From assembly GCA_031279675.1 (NCBI GenBank), contig JAITIB010000020.1, positions 1 to 18,360 on the forward strand: DNA of 18,360 nt. Direction: 5' to 3'. The position numbers and the translations under genes were made by a program. This document shows positions 1-8,080 of this stretch, piece after piece. The notes under the pieces are model-generated. The model was not told the origin of the DNA. It saw nothing but the letters and a program-made list of their open reading frames with translations, and did no database searches. The DNA comes from Puniceicoccales bacterium (GTDB lineage: Bacteria; Verrucomicrobiota; Verrucomicrobiia; Opitutales; UBA953). Within the stretch, counting starts at the first letter, position 1; the number at the start of each line of letters is the position of its first letter.

Positions 1-1
1 C

Positions 2-142
2 GGCTGCGCCATGCTCGCCACAGGCAAATGGCTCAAGCCCGGCGTCTGGAACATGGAGGAATGCGACCCCGACCCCTTCCTCGACATGCTCGGCAAACAC
101 GGTCTCCCCTGGCAGGTGAGGGAGCTCCCAGCCGCAAACTGA
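2..142 (+). CDS. Saccharopine dehydrogenase-like protein, C-terminal end (possibly carboxynorspermidine dehydrogenase)
   Basis: Only the last 46 codons are in the window; the gene enters from the left edge and stops with TGA at 140-142. The visible tail contains GVWNMEECDPDPFLDMLGKH followed by GLPW. A tail of the form N-EE-DPDPF--L---GLPW is what I recall from the saccharopine dehydrogenase family members that act as carboxynorspermidine dehydrogenase/synthase in polyamine synthesis. The catalytic Rossmann part lies outside the window, so the substrate cannot be decided here. It runs in the same direction as ribD, with 31 bases between them. The family call is fairly good; the polyamine role is inference. 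Confidence 0.6.
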   Translation, partial: GCAMLATGKWLKPGVWNMEECDPDPFLDMLGKHGLPWQVRELPAAN

Positions 143-173
143 CGCCACCTCGCGTCCCGCGCTTTTTTTGCAC

Positions 174-1304
174 ATGGATGAGGCTTGGCAAAACTGGATG
201 CGGCGCGCCCTCGCACTGGCGCAAAGGGCATGGGGGGATACGCATCCAAACCCGCTTGTCGGCGCGTTGATAGTCGAGAATGACCGCGTCGTCGCCGAGG
301 GCTGGCATGAGCGCGCCGGCGGCCCCCATGCGGAAATTAACGCACTGCGCGCACTGGGGCGGCCACCGCGAAAGGGCGCCTCATTGGTCGTGACGCTTGA
401 GCCATGCTCCACGCAGGGACGCACCGGGGCGTGCACGGAGGCCATTCTCAAGGCAGGCGGCATCGCCCGGGTGATCGCGGGCGCGACAGACCTGTCGCGC
501 GCCCATGCGGGCAACGGATTCGATGTGTTGCGCACGGGCGGGATTGATGTCGTGACAGGCGTGCTCGCCGGGGAGTGCGCGGACTTGAATCTCATTTTCA
601 ACCACTGGGCCGCGCACTCGCGCACCTTCGTCGCGCTAAAAACCGCCTCGACGCTCGACGGGCGCATCGCGACACGCGCGGGACAGTCGCGCTGGATCAC
701 GGGACCGGAGGCGCGCGCGGATGTCATGCGCTGGCGCCGGTATTTTCCCGCCATCGCCTCAAGCGCGGTGTCGGTGATGGCCGACGATGCGCGACTGACG
801 TCCCGGTGCGCGGATGGCGCGGCGGAGTGGTGCCCGGCGGCACGCTTTGTTTTTGACCGTTCGCTGCGTCTGGCGGAGGCAATTGCAAAGGGACGGAAGC
901 TGCGCGTTTTTGAGGACGCGTTTGCGGGACGCACCACGGTCGTTTCCAGCAACGCCATGGAGCACAGCGCACAGGCCGCCGTTTTGCGCCGGCACGGAGC
1001 GGCCTTGTTATTCCTGCCGACGGAAAACGACAGCGTCTTTTTTGAAACCTTCAAGCGGCATTGCGCGGACACGGGGCTGACCGGGGTCTGGGTCGAGGGA
1101 GGGGCCAAATTCCTTGGAGCGTGGCTGCGTGCGCGCACGGCGGACTATCTCTTCCACTACACGGCGCCTGTCGTGATGGGCGACGCCCAGGCCCTGCCGG
1201 CATTCGAGGGAAAGGAGTGCCCCTCGCTGGCGGACGCAACGGTGTTGCACGAGGTGCGCAGGACATCGCTCGGCAACGACACGTTGACGCGGGGACGTTT
1301 TTGA
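174..1304 (+). CDS. ribD: Bifunctional riboflavin biosynthesis protein RibD (pyrimidine deaminase/reductase)
   Basis: RibD catalyses two successive cytosolic steps of riboflavin synthesis: deamination of the diaminohydroxy-phosphoribosylamino-pyrimidine, then NADPH-dependent reduction of the ribose chain. The N-terminal deaminase domain (about residues 1-145) shows the zinc site: HAE at 52-54 (ligand H52, catalytic E54) and the cysteines C78 and C87 in TLEPCSTQGRTGAC. The usual family form of the last motif ends PPC, so GAC is a mild deviation that keeps the ligand. The reductase domain (about 150-376) starts at ALKTASTLDGRIAT and has WVEGGAKFLGAWL near the end. The length of 376 aa is normal. 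I chose the ATG at 174; a TTG two codons upstream is also open, and neither has a strong Shine-Dalgarno sequence. No other rib gene is in the window. Confidence 0.93.
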   Translation: MDEAWQNWMRRALALAQRAWGDTHPNPLVGALIVENDRVVAEGWHERAGGPHAEINALRALGRPPRKGASLVVTLEPCSTQGRTGACTEAILKAGGIARVIAGATDLSRAHAGNGFDVLRTGGIDVVTGVLAGECADLNLIFNHWAAHSRTFVALKTASTLDGRIATRAGQSRWITGPEARADVMRWRRYFPAIASSAVSVMADDARLTSRCADGAAEWCPAARFVFDRSLRLAEAIAKGRKLRVFEDAFAGRTTVVSSNAMEHSAQAAVLRRHGAALLFLPTENDSVFFETFKRHCADTGLTGVWVEGGAKFLGAWLRARTADYLFHYTAPVVMGDAQALPAFEGKECPSLADATVLHEVRRTSLGNDTLTRGRF

Positions 1305-1332
1305 TTTTTCTCCCGGCCAGTTTATTTTTCCA

Positions 1333-1932
1333 ATGCCAGACTCAGACGAACATTCCTGCGGCGCGGACAAATCCCCCGCCATCAACACGCTCATCCAGAA
1401 AAAATTCCTTGAGCAGCGAAAACTCTTCCTCTGGGGTGCCGTCGAGGACGCGTCCGCGCGCGACATCACCGAAAAACTTTTCTACCTTGAGGCCGCCGCG
1501 CCCGGACAGGAAATCACGTTTTACATCAACACGCCCGGCGGCTCCATCACCGCGGGAATGGCCGTTTACGACACCATCCAGCTCATCAGCTCGCCCGTCA
1601 AAGTCGTCGTCACCGGCATGGCCGCAAGCATGGGCTCGATACTCCTGAGCGCAGGGAAAAAAGCCGGCGCGGGCGGACGCCTCCTTTTCCCGCACTCGCG
1701 CGTGCTCATCCACCAGCCGCTCATCATGGGCAACATTGTCGCGCCCGCGGTGGACATCAACATACAGGCGCAGGAAATGGAAAAGCTGAGGGACGAGCTC
1801 AACCACATCCTCGCCAACGCATCCGGGCAGCCGCTTGAGAAAATCCGGCGCGACACCGACCGTGATTTCTACCTCGACGCCCGCGAGGCCGTCACCTACG
1901 GGCTCGCCGACGCCATCATAGACAAATTGTAG
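1333..1932 (+). CDS. clpP: ClpP-family serine peptidase (ATP-dependent Clp protease proteolytic subunit), divergent type
   Basis: This 199-aa protein has the complete ClpP catalytic triad: S99 in GMAASMGS, H127 in RVLIHQPL and D178 in DTDRDFYLDA. It also has the oxyanion/handle signatures YINTPGGSITAGMAVYD (64-80) and GQPLEKI (165-171). ClpP forms a cytosolic tetradecameric chamber that degrades proteins unfolded by ClpX or ClpA. Two features depart from the mainstream type: LFLWGAV at 31-37 where a FLGGPI-like string is usual, and GNIVAPAVDINIQA where GGAQGQATDIEIHA is usual. No clpX or clpA lies next to it, which fits a second, lineage-specific ClpP paralogue. It follows ribD after 28 bases and precedes the rhomboid gene by 24 bases on the same strand. 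Confidence 0.88.
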   Translation: MPDSDEHSCGADKSPAINTLIQKKFLEQRKLFLWGAVEDASARDITEKLFYLEAAAPGQEITFYINTPGGSITAGMAVYDTIQLISSPVKVVVTGMAASMGSILLSAGKKAGAGGRLLFPHSRVLIHQPLIMGNIVAPAVDINIQAQEMEKLRDELNHILANASGQPLEKIRRDTDRDFYLDAREAVTYGLADAIIDKL

Positions 1933-1956
1933 GCAAGGCAACGCTCCCTTCATGAG

Positions 1957-2964
1957 ATGAGTTTGAGCGATAGAGAGTACATGCGGGAAGCGGGCCTCAA
2001 CGCCCGCTCCCGCTATTTTTCGACATGGACAATCACGCGCAGCCTCGTCGCGGTGAACGCCGCCATATTTTTCGCCCGGGAGATCGTCGGCACCTTTGGC
2101 ACATCCGATGAGCCATCGTGGGTGATCCTCTTTTTTGCCCATCCCCTCAACCTCCTCAACGGCTATGCATGGACGCTCGTCACCTACGCCTTTTTTCATG
2201 GAAGTCTCCTGCACCTCGTGGCCAACATGGCCGGGCTGTGGTGCATCGGCGAACACATCGAGCGCACCGAGGGGCGTGGCCGGCTCCTCGGCATCTATTT
2301 CGGCGGCGTCATAGCCGGAGTCCTTCTTTGGCTCGCCCTTGTGAACAGGCAAAGCCCCCCCCTCATCGGCGCCTCCGCCGGTGTGTTCGCCACGCTCACC
2401 TACGCGCTGTTGCAAGATTTCAACGCACCCATCCGCGACCTCGTTTACTTCGCCATCCCCGTCACACTTCGTGCCAAATGGCTGCTCGCCATCATTGGCG
2501 CCTTTACCCTCTGCGGCATGTTCCTGAGCGAGATCCCCGCACGCACGCACTGGTGGCGCGCGCTCTGGAACGACAACATCGCCCACAGCGCGCACCTCGG
2601 CGGAATGCTCCTCGGCGCCGCTGCCTGCGCCATGGTCTTCCTGCGTTACCGGGGCCGGGCCCGGCGCGATCCCCCAATCCGGATATCCCGGCTCATCCCC
2701 TGCCGCCAAACCGTCAACATCCCCTCCATGGACCCCGCCGCGACACCCGGAAAAATTCCATTTCCCTCGCCAACCCACTTGAGGACTCTCCCCAAGCCCT
2801 CCCCCGCCTCCATCCTGCCAATCACCCCCATGACCGCCGCCGCTCTTGAGGACGAGGTCAACCGCATCCTTGATAAAATCAACACCACCGGGCTTCACTC
2901 CCTCACCCTCGACGAGCACCATACCCTTGAAGCAGCCCGGGACGCGCTTCTGCGCAAGGAATAG
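1957..2964 (+). CDS. Rhomboid-family intramembrane serine protease with conserved C-terminal tail
   Basis: Rhomboids are polytopic inner-membrane proteases that cut transmembrane substrates. The catalytic serine is S140 in LIGASAG and the partner histidine is H213 in HSAHLGG. The HGSLLHLVANM string (81-91) on the second membrane segment carries the family histidine/asparagine. Hydrophobic segments alternate from about residue 25 to 230. After the last segment comes a basic, proline-rich linker (about 232-290). It is followed by a short helical module (about 296-335, EVNRILDKINTTGLHSLTLD) that resembles the DUF6576-type tail I recall from rhomboids of Verrucomicrobiota and Bacteroidota. The total of 335 aa is long because of this tail. 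The gene ends 12 bases before the converging end of the nuclease gene. Confidence 0.88.
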   Translation: MSLSDREYMREAGLNARSRYFSTWTITRSLVAVNAAIFFAREIVGTFGTSDEPSWVILFFAHPLNLLNGYAWTLVTYAFFHGSLLHLVANMAGLWCIGEHIERTEGRGRLLGIYFGGVIAGVLLWLALVNRQSPPLIGASAGVFATLTYALLQDFNAPIRDLVYFAIPVTLRAKWLLAIIGAFTLCGMFLSEIPARTHWWRALWNDNIAHSAHLGGMLLGAAACAMVFLRYRGRARRDPPIRISRLIPCRQTVNIPSMDPAATPGKIPFPSPTHLRTLPKPSPASILPITPMTAAALEDEVNRILDKINTTGLHSLTLDEHHTLEAARDALLRKE

Positions 2965-2976
2965 CCCCGCGCCACA

Positions 2977-5871
2977 TCATCCCTTGGCATCACCCGAAAG
3001 GGCCGACAAAAACGCCTCCGCATCCACAACCGCCTCCGCCCCCGGGGAAAGCAAAGTCTCGAACGCATCGTGGCGCACGTGCGGATTCGGCGGCCAAAAG
3101 CGCCGTGCCGCAATCCCCGCGCACACTCCCCGCGCACACGCCAAAGCAGAGGTCTCCAGTTCGCGCGAGTAATTTTCCCAGACAAAAACCCCTGTCTCCG
3201 ACACCGCCTGCGGAAGATTGAAATACGCCAGCTGGACCTCCTCAAACGCCACCGCGCGCGCAACGCCAAACACATGCCGGTAAAGCGGCAGCTGCAAGTC
3301 CACCCAACGCCTCTCAGCCCCGCCCAAGCGGGCAAACTCCGGCGGCCACACAGGATCCCCGCGCAGCCTCTCCATATGCGCATTCCCCGGCAACACCGCC
3401 GATGCCGCGGTCTTGTAATCAAGGATCCGCCATCCAAGTTTCTCGTGAAAATCCACGCGATCAATCTTCCCTGACACCGCCACCCCCGTTTCCTCCAGCC
3501 GGAACACCCTTCCCTCCCCCATCAAATCGCCAAACGCCACCTCGCCCATTACCACGCGCCAACCCTCCGCCCGCAGCCGCGCCTGCACACGCGCAAACGC
3601 CCCCAGACGATTCCGCGCCGACTCCGCCGCAACCACCACCGGCAACGGCCAGCGCCGCCCGTAATTGCGCGTCAAAAACGCCTCCAGCGCCCCCTGCGCA
3701 AAGCCCGCGATCTCGTCCGCGTCCACCGAATCCCGCACCGTTTCCTCCCGTGCGAACGCCTCCAGCGCCGCATGAACCATCGCGCCAAATTCCCGCGCAT
3801 CCGGCTCAAACTTTTCCTCCCCGCTCCGCCCCTGCATTCCCAGGACATGGCGCAGATAAAACCGGAACGGACAATCCAGATAATCCCTGAAACCCGTCAC
3901 ATGGAAACGTTCCGCCAACTCATTCAAGCGCACCGCGGACACCGGGGGCGCCAGCCTCCAGCCCGCAACCCAGGATGGCTCCGGCGACGCCACCGCGGGT
4001 TCCGCAAACAACCGCCGCACACGCGCCGGCAAATCCGCCCCGGCGCTGGTAAAAAGCAGTCTTGAGGGCCGCAAAGGATTTTCCTGCCCGTCCGCCTGCA
4101 GCACGAACACATCCACGCGCCCGCGGCCGCCCGCGCGCTGCGCCAGCAGTTTTTGCAATGCGTAAACACCCGCGGCCACCCGCACATCGTCCGAGGGCAA
4201 CCCGAGTTTCACCCTGAACGAACCCGGCAAAAACGCATCCCCGCCGTCCGACTCCGGCACCCACCCTTCATTCAGCCCGGCCACGATCAAGTGCGGAGCA
4301 TCCTCCCACAACAACTCCAGCCACCCCAGCACCGGGACAGCCCCCGGCGCGGAATTTTCCACCGGCGCCCGCTCCGATGCCAGCCGTCGCAACACCAGCC
4401 CCAGCCACTCGCCCGCGTCCAGCCGGAAACACCCCGTCGCCGCCACCGCCTCCAGGATGAACGTTTCCTCGACAACACACTCCAAGCCCGGCGCCCCCTC
4501 CTCATCGTCACCGTCCCACACACACGCCAGCAACTCGCGCAACACCACGGCCCAATTTTCCCGGACAAACCGTCTTTTCCATTCCGCCATCACCGCCAGC
4601 CCTCCCTCAAGCACCCCGTCCGTCCGCGCAAACTCCCGGGCATCGCGCAACGAATCCGGCAAATGCATTTCACACAACGCATCCCATTCCGACAGGATGC
4701 CCGAAAGCCCCCCTTGTCCCCGCGCCACCGCCCTTGCAAAAAACGGCAGCCGCAACAACCCCCCAACCGCCCGCACCTCGTCCCCGCCCAGCAACGCCAC
4801 CCACAACGCCAGGAACACGCCAAGTTCGCTCTCCCGTCCCGGCATTCCCTCCGGGTTGTGAACCGCTCCGCCACCGCGAACCACCGCGCGCTCCACCCCG
4901 CCCGCCAGTTCGCGGCTCAATACGCCCACGGTCAGCCACCGCCCCGCATCCCCGCCAATGCCGCCTGCCAGCAACGCCACCTCGCCCTCCAACATTCCGG
5001 GTGAGGCCACCACGCGCACCTGTCTCGAAAAATCCTCCCATTCCACGCCACGCCGCAGCCAAAACTCTGGATCGGACACCCTCCCCCACCGGTCAAATCC
5101 TTCACTCAACACCACCGGCGCCGCCACCAGCGCCTGCACAATGACATTTTCCGGCAACCGCCCCAACGCCACCGGAAGCAGTGGCGAAGGCTCCGGAACA
5201 CCGGCCAGCCACACCCGTTGCCACTGCGCCGCAGTGCTGAATCTCTCTCCCTGTCCCACCGCGCCCTCATGCCGCCAATCATTCGCGTCAACAAACCCCA
5301 GGCCCTTCAGCCGTTTTTTGAACAACGCCTCGATGCGCGCCAAATCCGCCCACCGGTCCGGTTCCCTATTCTCAGGATGCCGCGCCACTGCCGCAAAGTC
5401 ATGAAACGCCACCGCATCCGCGAGCACCGCGCGCACCCCGAGCAAGGTGGCCGCGAATTCCTCGGCCCAACGCCAGTCGCGCCCCGGCGGGGGTTCGGGA
5501 AACAACGCCGTGAAGTCCGAAACGTCCAGTTCGCGCAACACTGAGGCCATCGCGAGCAACGACACGCTGCGCGACGCCACCGGAAAGTCCGCCGGCTCCC
5601 CCGCGATCAAGCGCAGGCACTCATCGGGAGTCGCCACCAGCGGTGGCAAAACGCCGCCGCCGCCCCGCGCGTTCACCTGTGCCGTCAACGCCGCCAAAAG
5701 CCGCCGTCCCGCCTCCCGTGTCGGCACAACGACGAGATGTCCCTCGAAATCCACGCAGTCCGCCGGGACGCCGCCCGACGCCATCGCTTGTTGTTGCAGG
5801 AGAAACGCCGCGGACGCGTCCGCGAGCGGAAGCGTCCAGTCAAGGAAACTTGGGGGAAACAGCCCGGGCAT
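2977..5871 (-). CDS. AddB-like PD-(D/E)XK nuclease / inactivated helicase protein
   Basis: This 964-aa protein has an AddB/RecC-like layout. An N-terminal region (VVVPTREAGRRLL at 47-59) lacks a Walker A lysine loop. A middle region has LIVAGLNEGWVPE, as in AddB proteins. The C-terminal PD-(D/E)XK nuclease domain (about 645-964) has DCPFRFYL with C667, a histidine at about 700 in FGAMVHAALE, KIDRVD (802-807), the catalytic ILDYKT with D818 and K820, and the QLPLY motif (860-864). Of the four iron-sulfur cysteines of classical AddB, only the first seems kept: the C-terminal triplet region reads NPHVRHDAFE. The gene starts 21 bases after the stop of the helicase gene and is almost certainly cotranscribed with it. 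Likely role: DNA end processing in recombinational repair. No AddA/RecB-type fused helicase-nuclease is seen in the window. Confidence 0.82.
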   Translation of the reverse strand: MPGLFPPSFLDWTLPLADASAAFLLQQQAMASGGVPADCVDFEGHLVVVPTREAGRRLLAALTAQVNARGGGGVLPPLVATPDECLRLIAGEPADFPVASRSVSLLAMASVLRELDVSDFTALFPEPPPGRDWRWAEEFAATLLGVRAVLADAVAFHDFAAVARHPENREPDRWADLARIEALFKKRLKGLGFVDANDWRHEGAVGQGERFSTAAQWQRVWLAGVPEPSPLLPVALGRLPENVIVQALVAAPVVLSEGFDRWGRVSDPEFWLRRGVEWEDFSRQVRVVASPGMLEGEVALLAGGIGGDAGRWLTVGVLSRELAGGVERAVVRGGGAVHNPEGMPGRESELGVFLALWVALLGGDEVRAVGGLLRLPFFARAVARGQGGLSGILSEWDALCEMHLPDSLRDAREFARTDGVLEGGLAVMAEWKRRFVRENWAVVLRELLACVWDGDDEEGAPGLECVVEETFILEAVAATGCFRLDAGEWLGLVLRRLASERAPVENSAPGAVPVLGWLELLWEDAPHLIVAGLNEGWVPESDGGDAFLPGSFRVKLGLPSDDVRVAAGVYALQKLLAQRAGGRGRVDVFVLQADGQENPLRPSRLLFTSAGADLPARVRRLFAEPAVASPEPSWVAGWRLAPPVSAVRLNELAERFHVTGFRDYLDCPFRFYLRHVLGMQGRSGEEKFEPDAREFGAMVHAALEAFAREETVRDSVDADEIAGFAQGALEAFLTRNYGRRWPLPVVVAAESARNRLGAFARVQARLRAEGWRVVMGEVAFGDLMGEGRVFRLEETGVAVSGKIDRVDFHEKLGWRILDYKTAASAVLPGNAHMERLRGDPVWPPEFARLGGAERRWVDLQLPLYRHVFGVARAVAFEEVQLAYFNLPQAVSETGVFVWENYSRELETSALACARGVCAGIAARRFWPPNPHVRHDAFETLLSPGAEAVVDAEAFLSALSGDAKG

Positions 5872-5892
5872 TTCTCAAAAAAAACAAAGGGT

Positions 5893-7932
5893 TCAGTCGC
5901 GCAGGTTGCGGACGTGGACGAGTTTGTAGGTGTCCGGCGGGAGCTCGCCAATGAACCGCGTTGTTTCCAGCAAATGCATGGAGCCGCCAGACTTGGAAAG
6001 CTTGGGCACCGTGCAGTAGAGCTCGTCCTTCGCACGCGTGGCGGCGACGTAGAACAGGCGGCGCTCCTCGGCGATGTCACCGCTTTCAATGGCGCGTTTG
6101 AGCGGAAAAAGTTCCTCGGCGCAGCCGATGATGAACACCACCGGGTATTCGAGTCCCTTGGCCTGGTGGACGGTGGTCAGCCGGAGCGCGTCCTGATAGC
6201 CGGGATTGGCCGCGGTGGCGGAGGGTTCGGACTCGGTGGTCAGGAGGCTGAGCTGGGAGAGAAGTTCGTCAATGTCCGTGTATGGGGACGCATGGGCGAT
6301 GAGGGAGTTGAGATCGTCGCGACGGTCCTGCCAGTTGTCGTATTGCGTGCGCAGGTGATCGCCATACCATCCATTGAGCGCGATCTGGAGGGCGTGCGCC
6401 GGGGTGGCGTGCGTGGCGGCGGCAGCGGCGGCGGTGCCGTCGCCATGGAGTGCGTGGAGCATTTGCAAGAGCGTCCGGGTGAGCTCGCGACCGGAATCCC
6501 GGGCGGGCGCGGGGAGCGTGGCAATGAGTTTTTCCGTGCCAAGAATTTCCACGAGGTGGCGTCCCGTGTCACCGGATTCTTGAAGAGCCCTGCCGAGAAG
6601 GCGCTGGACGGTCTTGGGCCCGACCTTGGGAAGTTGTGTGAGGAGGCGGGCGCAGGCAGGCGTGTCGTTCGGGTTGTGGATGATGCGCAGGTGCGCGATG
6701 AGGTCCCGGATGTGCGCCTGGTCGAAAAAACGGATCCCGCTGGTGATGACGTAGGGGATCTGGTTCCGGGTGAGCTCCATTTGCAGCTCCATGGCCTGAT
6801 AGTGCGCGCGGTAAAGAATGGTGATGTCAGACAGGGCGCGCCCGTCGTCGTGGTGGAGTTCGCGGATGCGATGGATGATGTAGCGGGCCTGTTCGTCGGG
6901 ATTCATCGTGGGGATGACGCGAGGCAGCGGGCCGTCCGCACGGGATGCGCGGAGGGTTTTGGCAAGGCTGGGGTTGTCATGGTGGTGGGCCTCAAGGATG
7001 TGGTTTGCAAAGGCGAGGATTTGCGGCGTGGAGCGGTAGTTGATTTCGATTTTGTGAATGGTCGCACCGGGGTGGCGTGCGGGGAATTGCGTAATGTGCT
7101 CGGGGTTGGCACCGCGCCAAGTGTAGATGCACTGGGCATCGTCGCCCACAGCCATAAGCTGGTGATGCCGCGCCGCGAGTGCTTCAATGAGCGTGCCCTG
7201 CAGGGGATTGGTATCCTGATACTCGTCAACGAGGATGTGCTTGAAGCGTTGCTGGCAGACGGCGAGCACGTCGGGATTGTTTTGGAGGAGCTGGAGCCAA
7301 AGCTCAAGGAGGTCGTCATAGTCGCAGGTGGCGTTCTGGCGCCGGGCTTTCTTATAGACGTCGGCAAGCGGGAGAATTTGCGCGCGTTGCTCGTCATTGA
7401 GCCAGTAGTAACGCTCGGCAAGCACGCCGTCGAGGGGGCGAAGCGTGTTCCGGGCATAGCTGATCGCGTCAAGAATGCTGTGCGGGCGGGGCATTCCCTT
7501 GCTCTTGAAGAAGGCGGGGCTGATCCGCTGCACGGCCTGGGTGAAGAGGCTTTCGGCCTCGCCGGTGTCGAGGATGGTGAAATTTTGGGAAAGCCCGGCC
7601 TTGACGGCGTTGGAGCGGATGAGACGCAGCCCGATGCTGTGAAAAGTGCCTCCCCAAAAATGGTTTTGCGGGTGCCCGGTGAGGGACTCGACGCGGGCGA
7701 GCATTTCCTTCGCGGCCTTGTTGGTGAACGTGAGCAGGAGGATTTCATGGGGGCGAACACCCTGCGTGAGGAGCCACGCAACACGGTAGGTGAGCGTGCG
7801 CGTTTTCCCGGAGCCCGCACCAGCGAGAACGAGCGTGGGCCCCGGGGGCGTTATGACGGCGCGATACTGGTCTTCGTTAAGTTCGCGGGCAAAGTCTATG
7901 GGTGGAATTGCGGTGGCGTTGCTGGACGGCAT
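5893..7932 (-). CDS. UvrD/PcrA/Rep-type superfamily 1 DNA helicase
   Basis: This is an ATP-dependent 3'-5' DNA helicase. Motifs in order: the Q motif (NEDQYRAV, Q22), Walker A GAGSGKT (38-44), motif Ia LLTFTNKAAKEM, motif II DEYQDTN (236-242), motif III GDDAQCIYTWRGA (263-275), motif IV INYRSTPQIL, motif V TTVHQAKGLEYPVVF and motif VI EERRLFYVAATRAK. It is 679 aa, ends soon after motif VI, and has no attached nuclease domain, unlike RecB or AddA. I took the ATG at 7932; a TTG one codon upstream is equally open. It is the first gene of a two-gene unit with the AddB-like nuclease, so the two may work on the same DNA ends. UvrD, PcrA and Rep cannot be told apart by eye. Confidence 0.93.
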   Translation of the reverse strand: MPSSNATAIPPIDFARELNEDQYRAVITPPGPTLVLAGAGSGKTRTLTYRVAWLLTQGVRPHEILLLTFTNKAAKEMLARVESLTGHPQNHFWGGTFHSIGLRLIRSNAVKAGLSQNFTILDTGEAESLFTQAVQRISPAFFKSKGMPRPHSILDAISYARNTLRPLDGVLAERYYWLNDEQRAQILPLADVYKKARRQNATCDYDDLLELWLQLLQNNPDVLAVCQQRFKHILVDEYQDTNPLQGTLIEALAARHHQLMAVGDDAQCIYTWRGANPEHITQFPARHPGATIHKIEINYRSTPQILAFANHILEAHHHDNPSLAKTLRASRADGPLPRVIPTMNPDEQARYIIHRIRELHHDDGRALSDITILYRAHYQAMELQMELTRNQIPYVITSGIRFFDQAHIRDLIAHLRIIHNPNDTPACARLLTQLPKVGPKTVQRLLGRALQESGDTGRHLVEILGTEKLIATLPAPARDSGRELTRTLLQMLHALHGDGTAAAAAATHATPAHALQIALNGWYGDHLRTQYDNWQDRRDDLNSLIAHASPYTDIDELLSQLSLLTTESEPSATAANPGYQDALRLTTVHQAKGLEYPVVFIIGCAEELFPLKRAIESGDIAEERRLFYVAATRAKDELYCTVPKLSKSGGSMHLLETTRFIGELPPDTYKLVHVRNLRD

Positions 7933-8080
7933 CAAAGGAGGATTGGATTTGAAGCGCGGCAGCTTAGTCCCAAACCACGGGCTTGCCAGAGGGAAGATTG
8001 CCCGCGGCCCGCGAATCTGCCCGTCGCGGCCTCCTCACTTTAAGGTTTTCAAATCCACACCAAACCCCAACCCTGCCGCC

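Noticed and set aside
1342..2922. Long minus-strand open frame (526 codons) opposite clpP and the rhomboid gene
   Set aside because: Both opposing genes have complete catalytic motifs; the frame has shadow composition and no recognisable family.
5737..8043. Long plus-strand open frame (768 codons) opposite the helicase and the start of the nuclease
   Set aside because: It is antisense to a helicase with all SF1 motifs. Its composition is rich in Gly, Val, Glu and Arg without domain signatures, which is usual for shadows in high-GC genes.
7933..8080. Search for promoters in the 148-base divergent region between the helicase and namZ
   Set aside because: No clear -35/-10 pair or operator-like palindrome stood out. 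Promoters must be near here, but I cannot place them.
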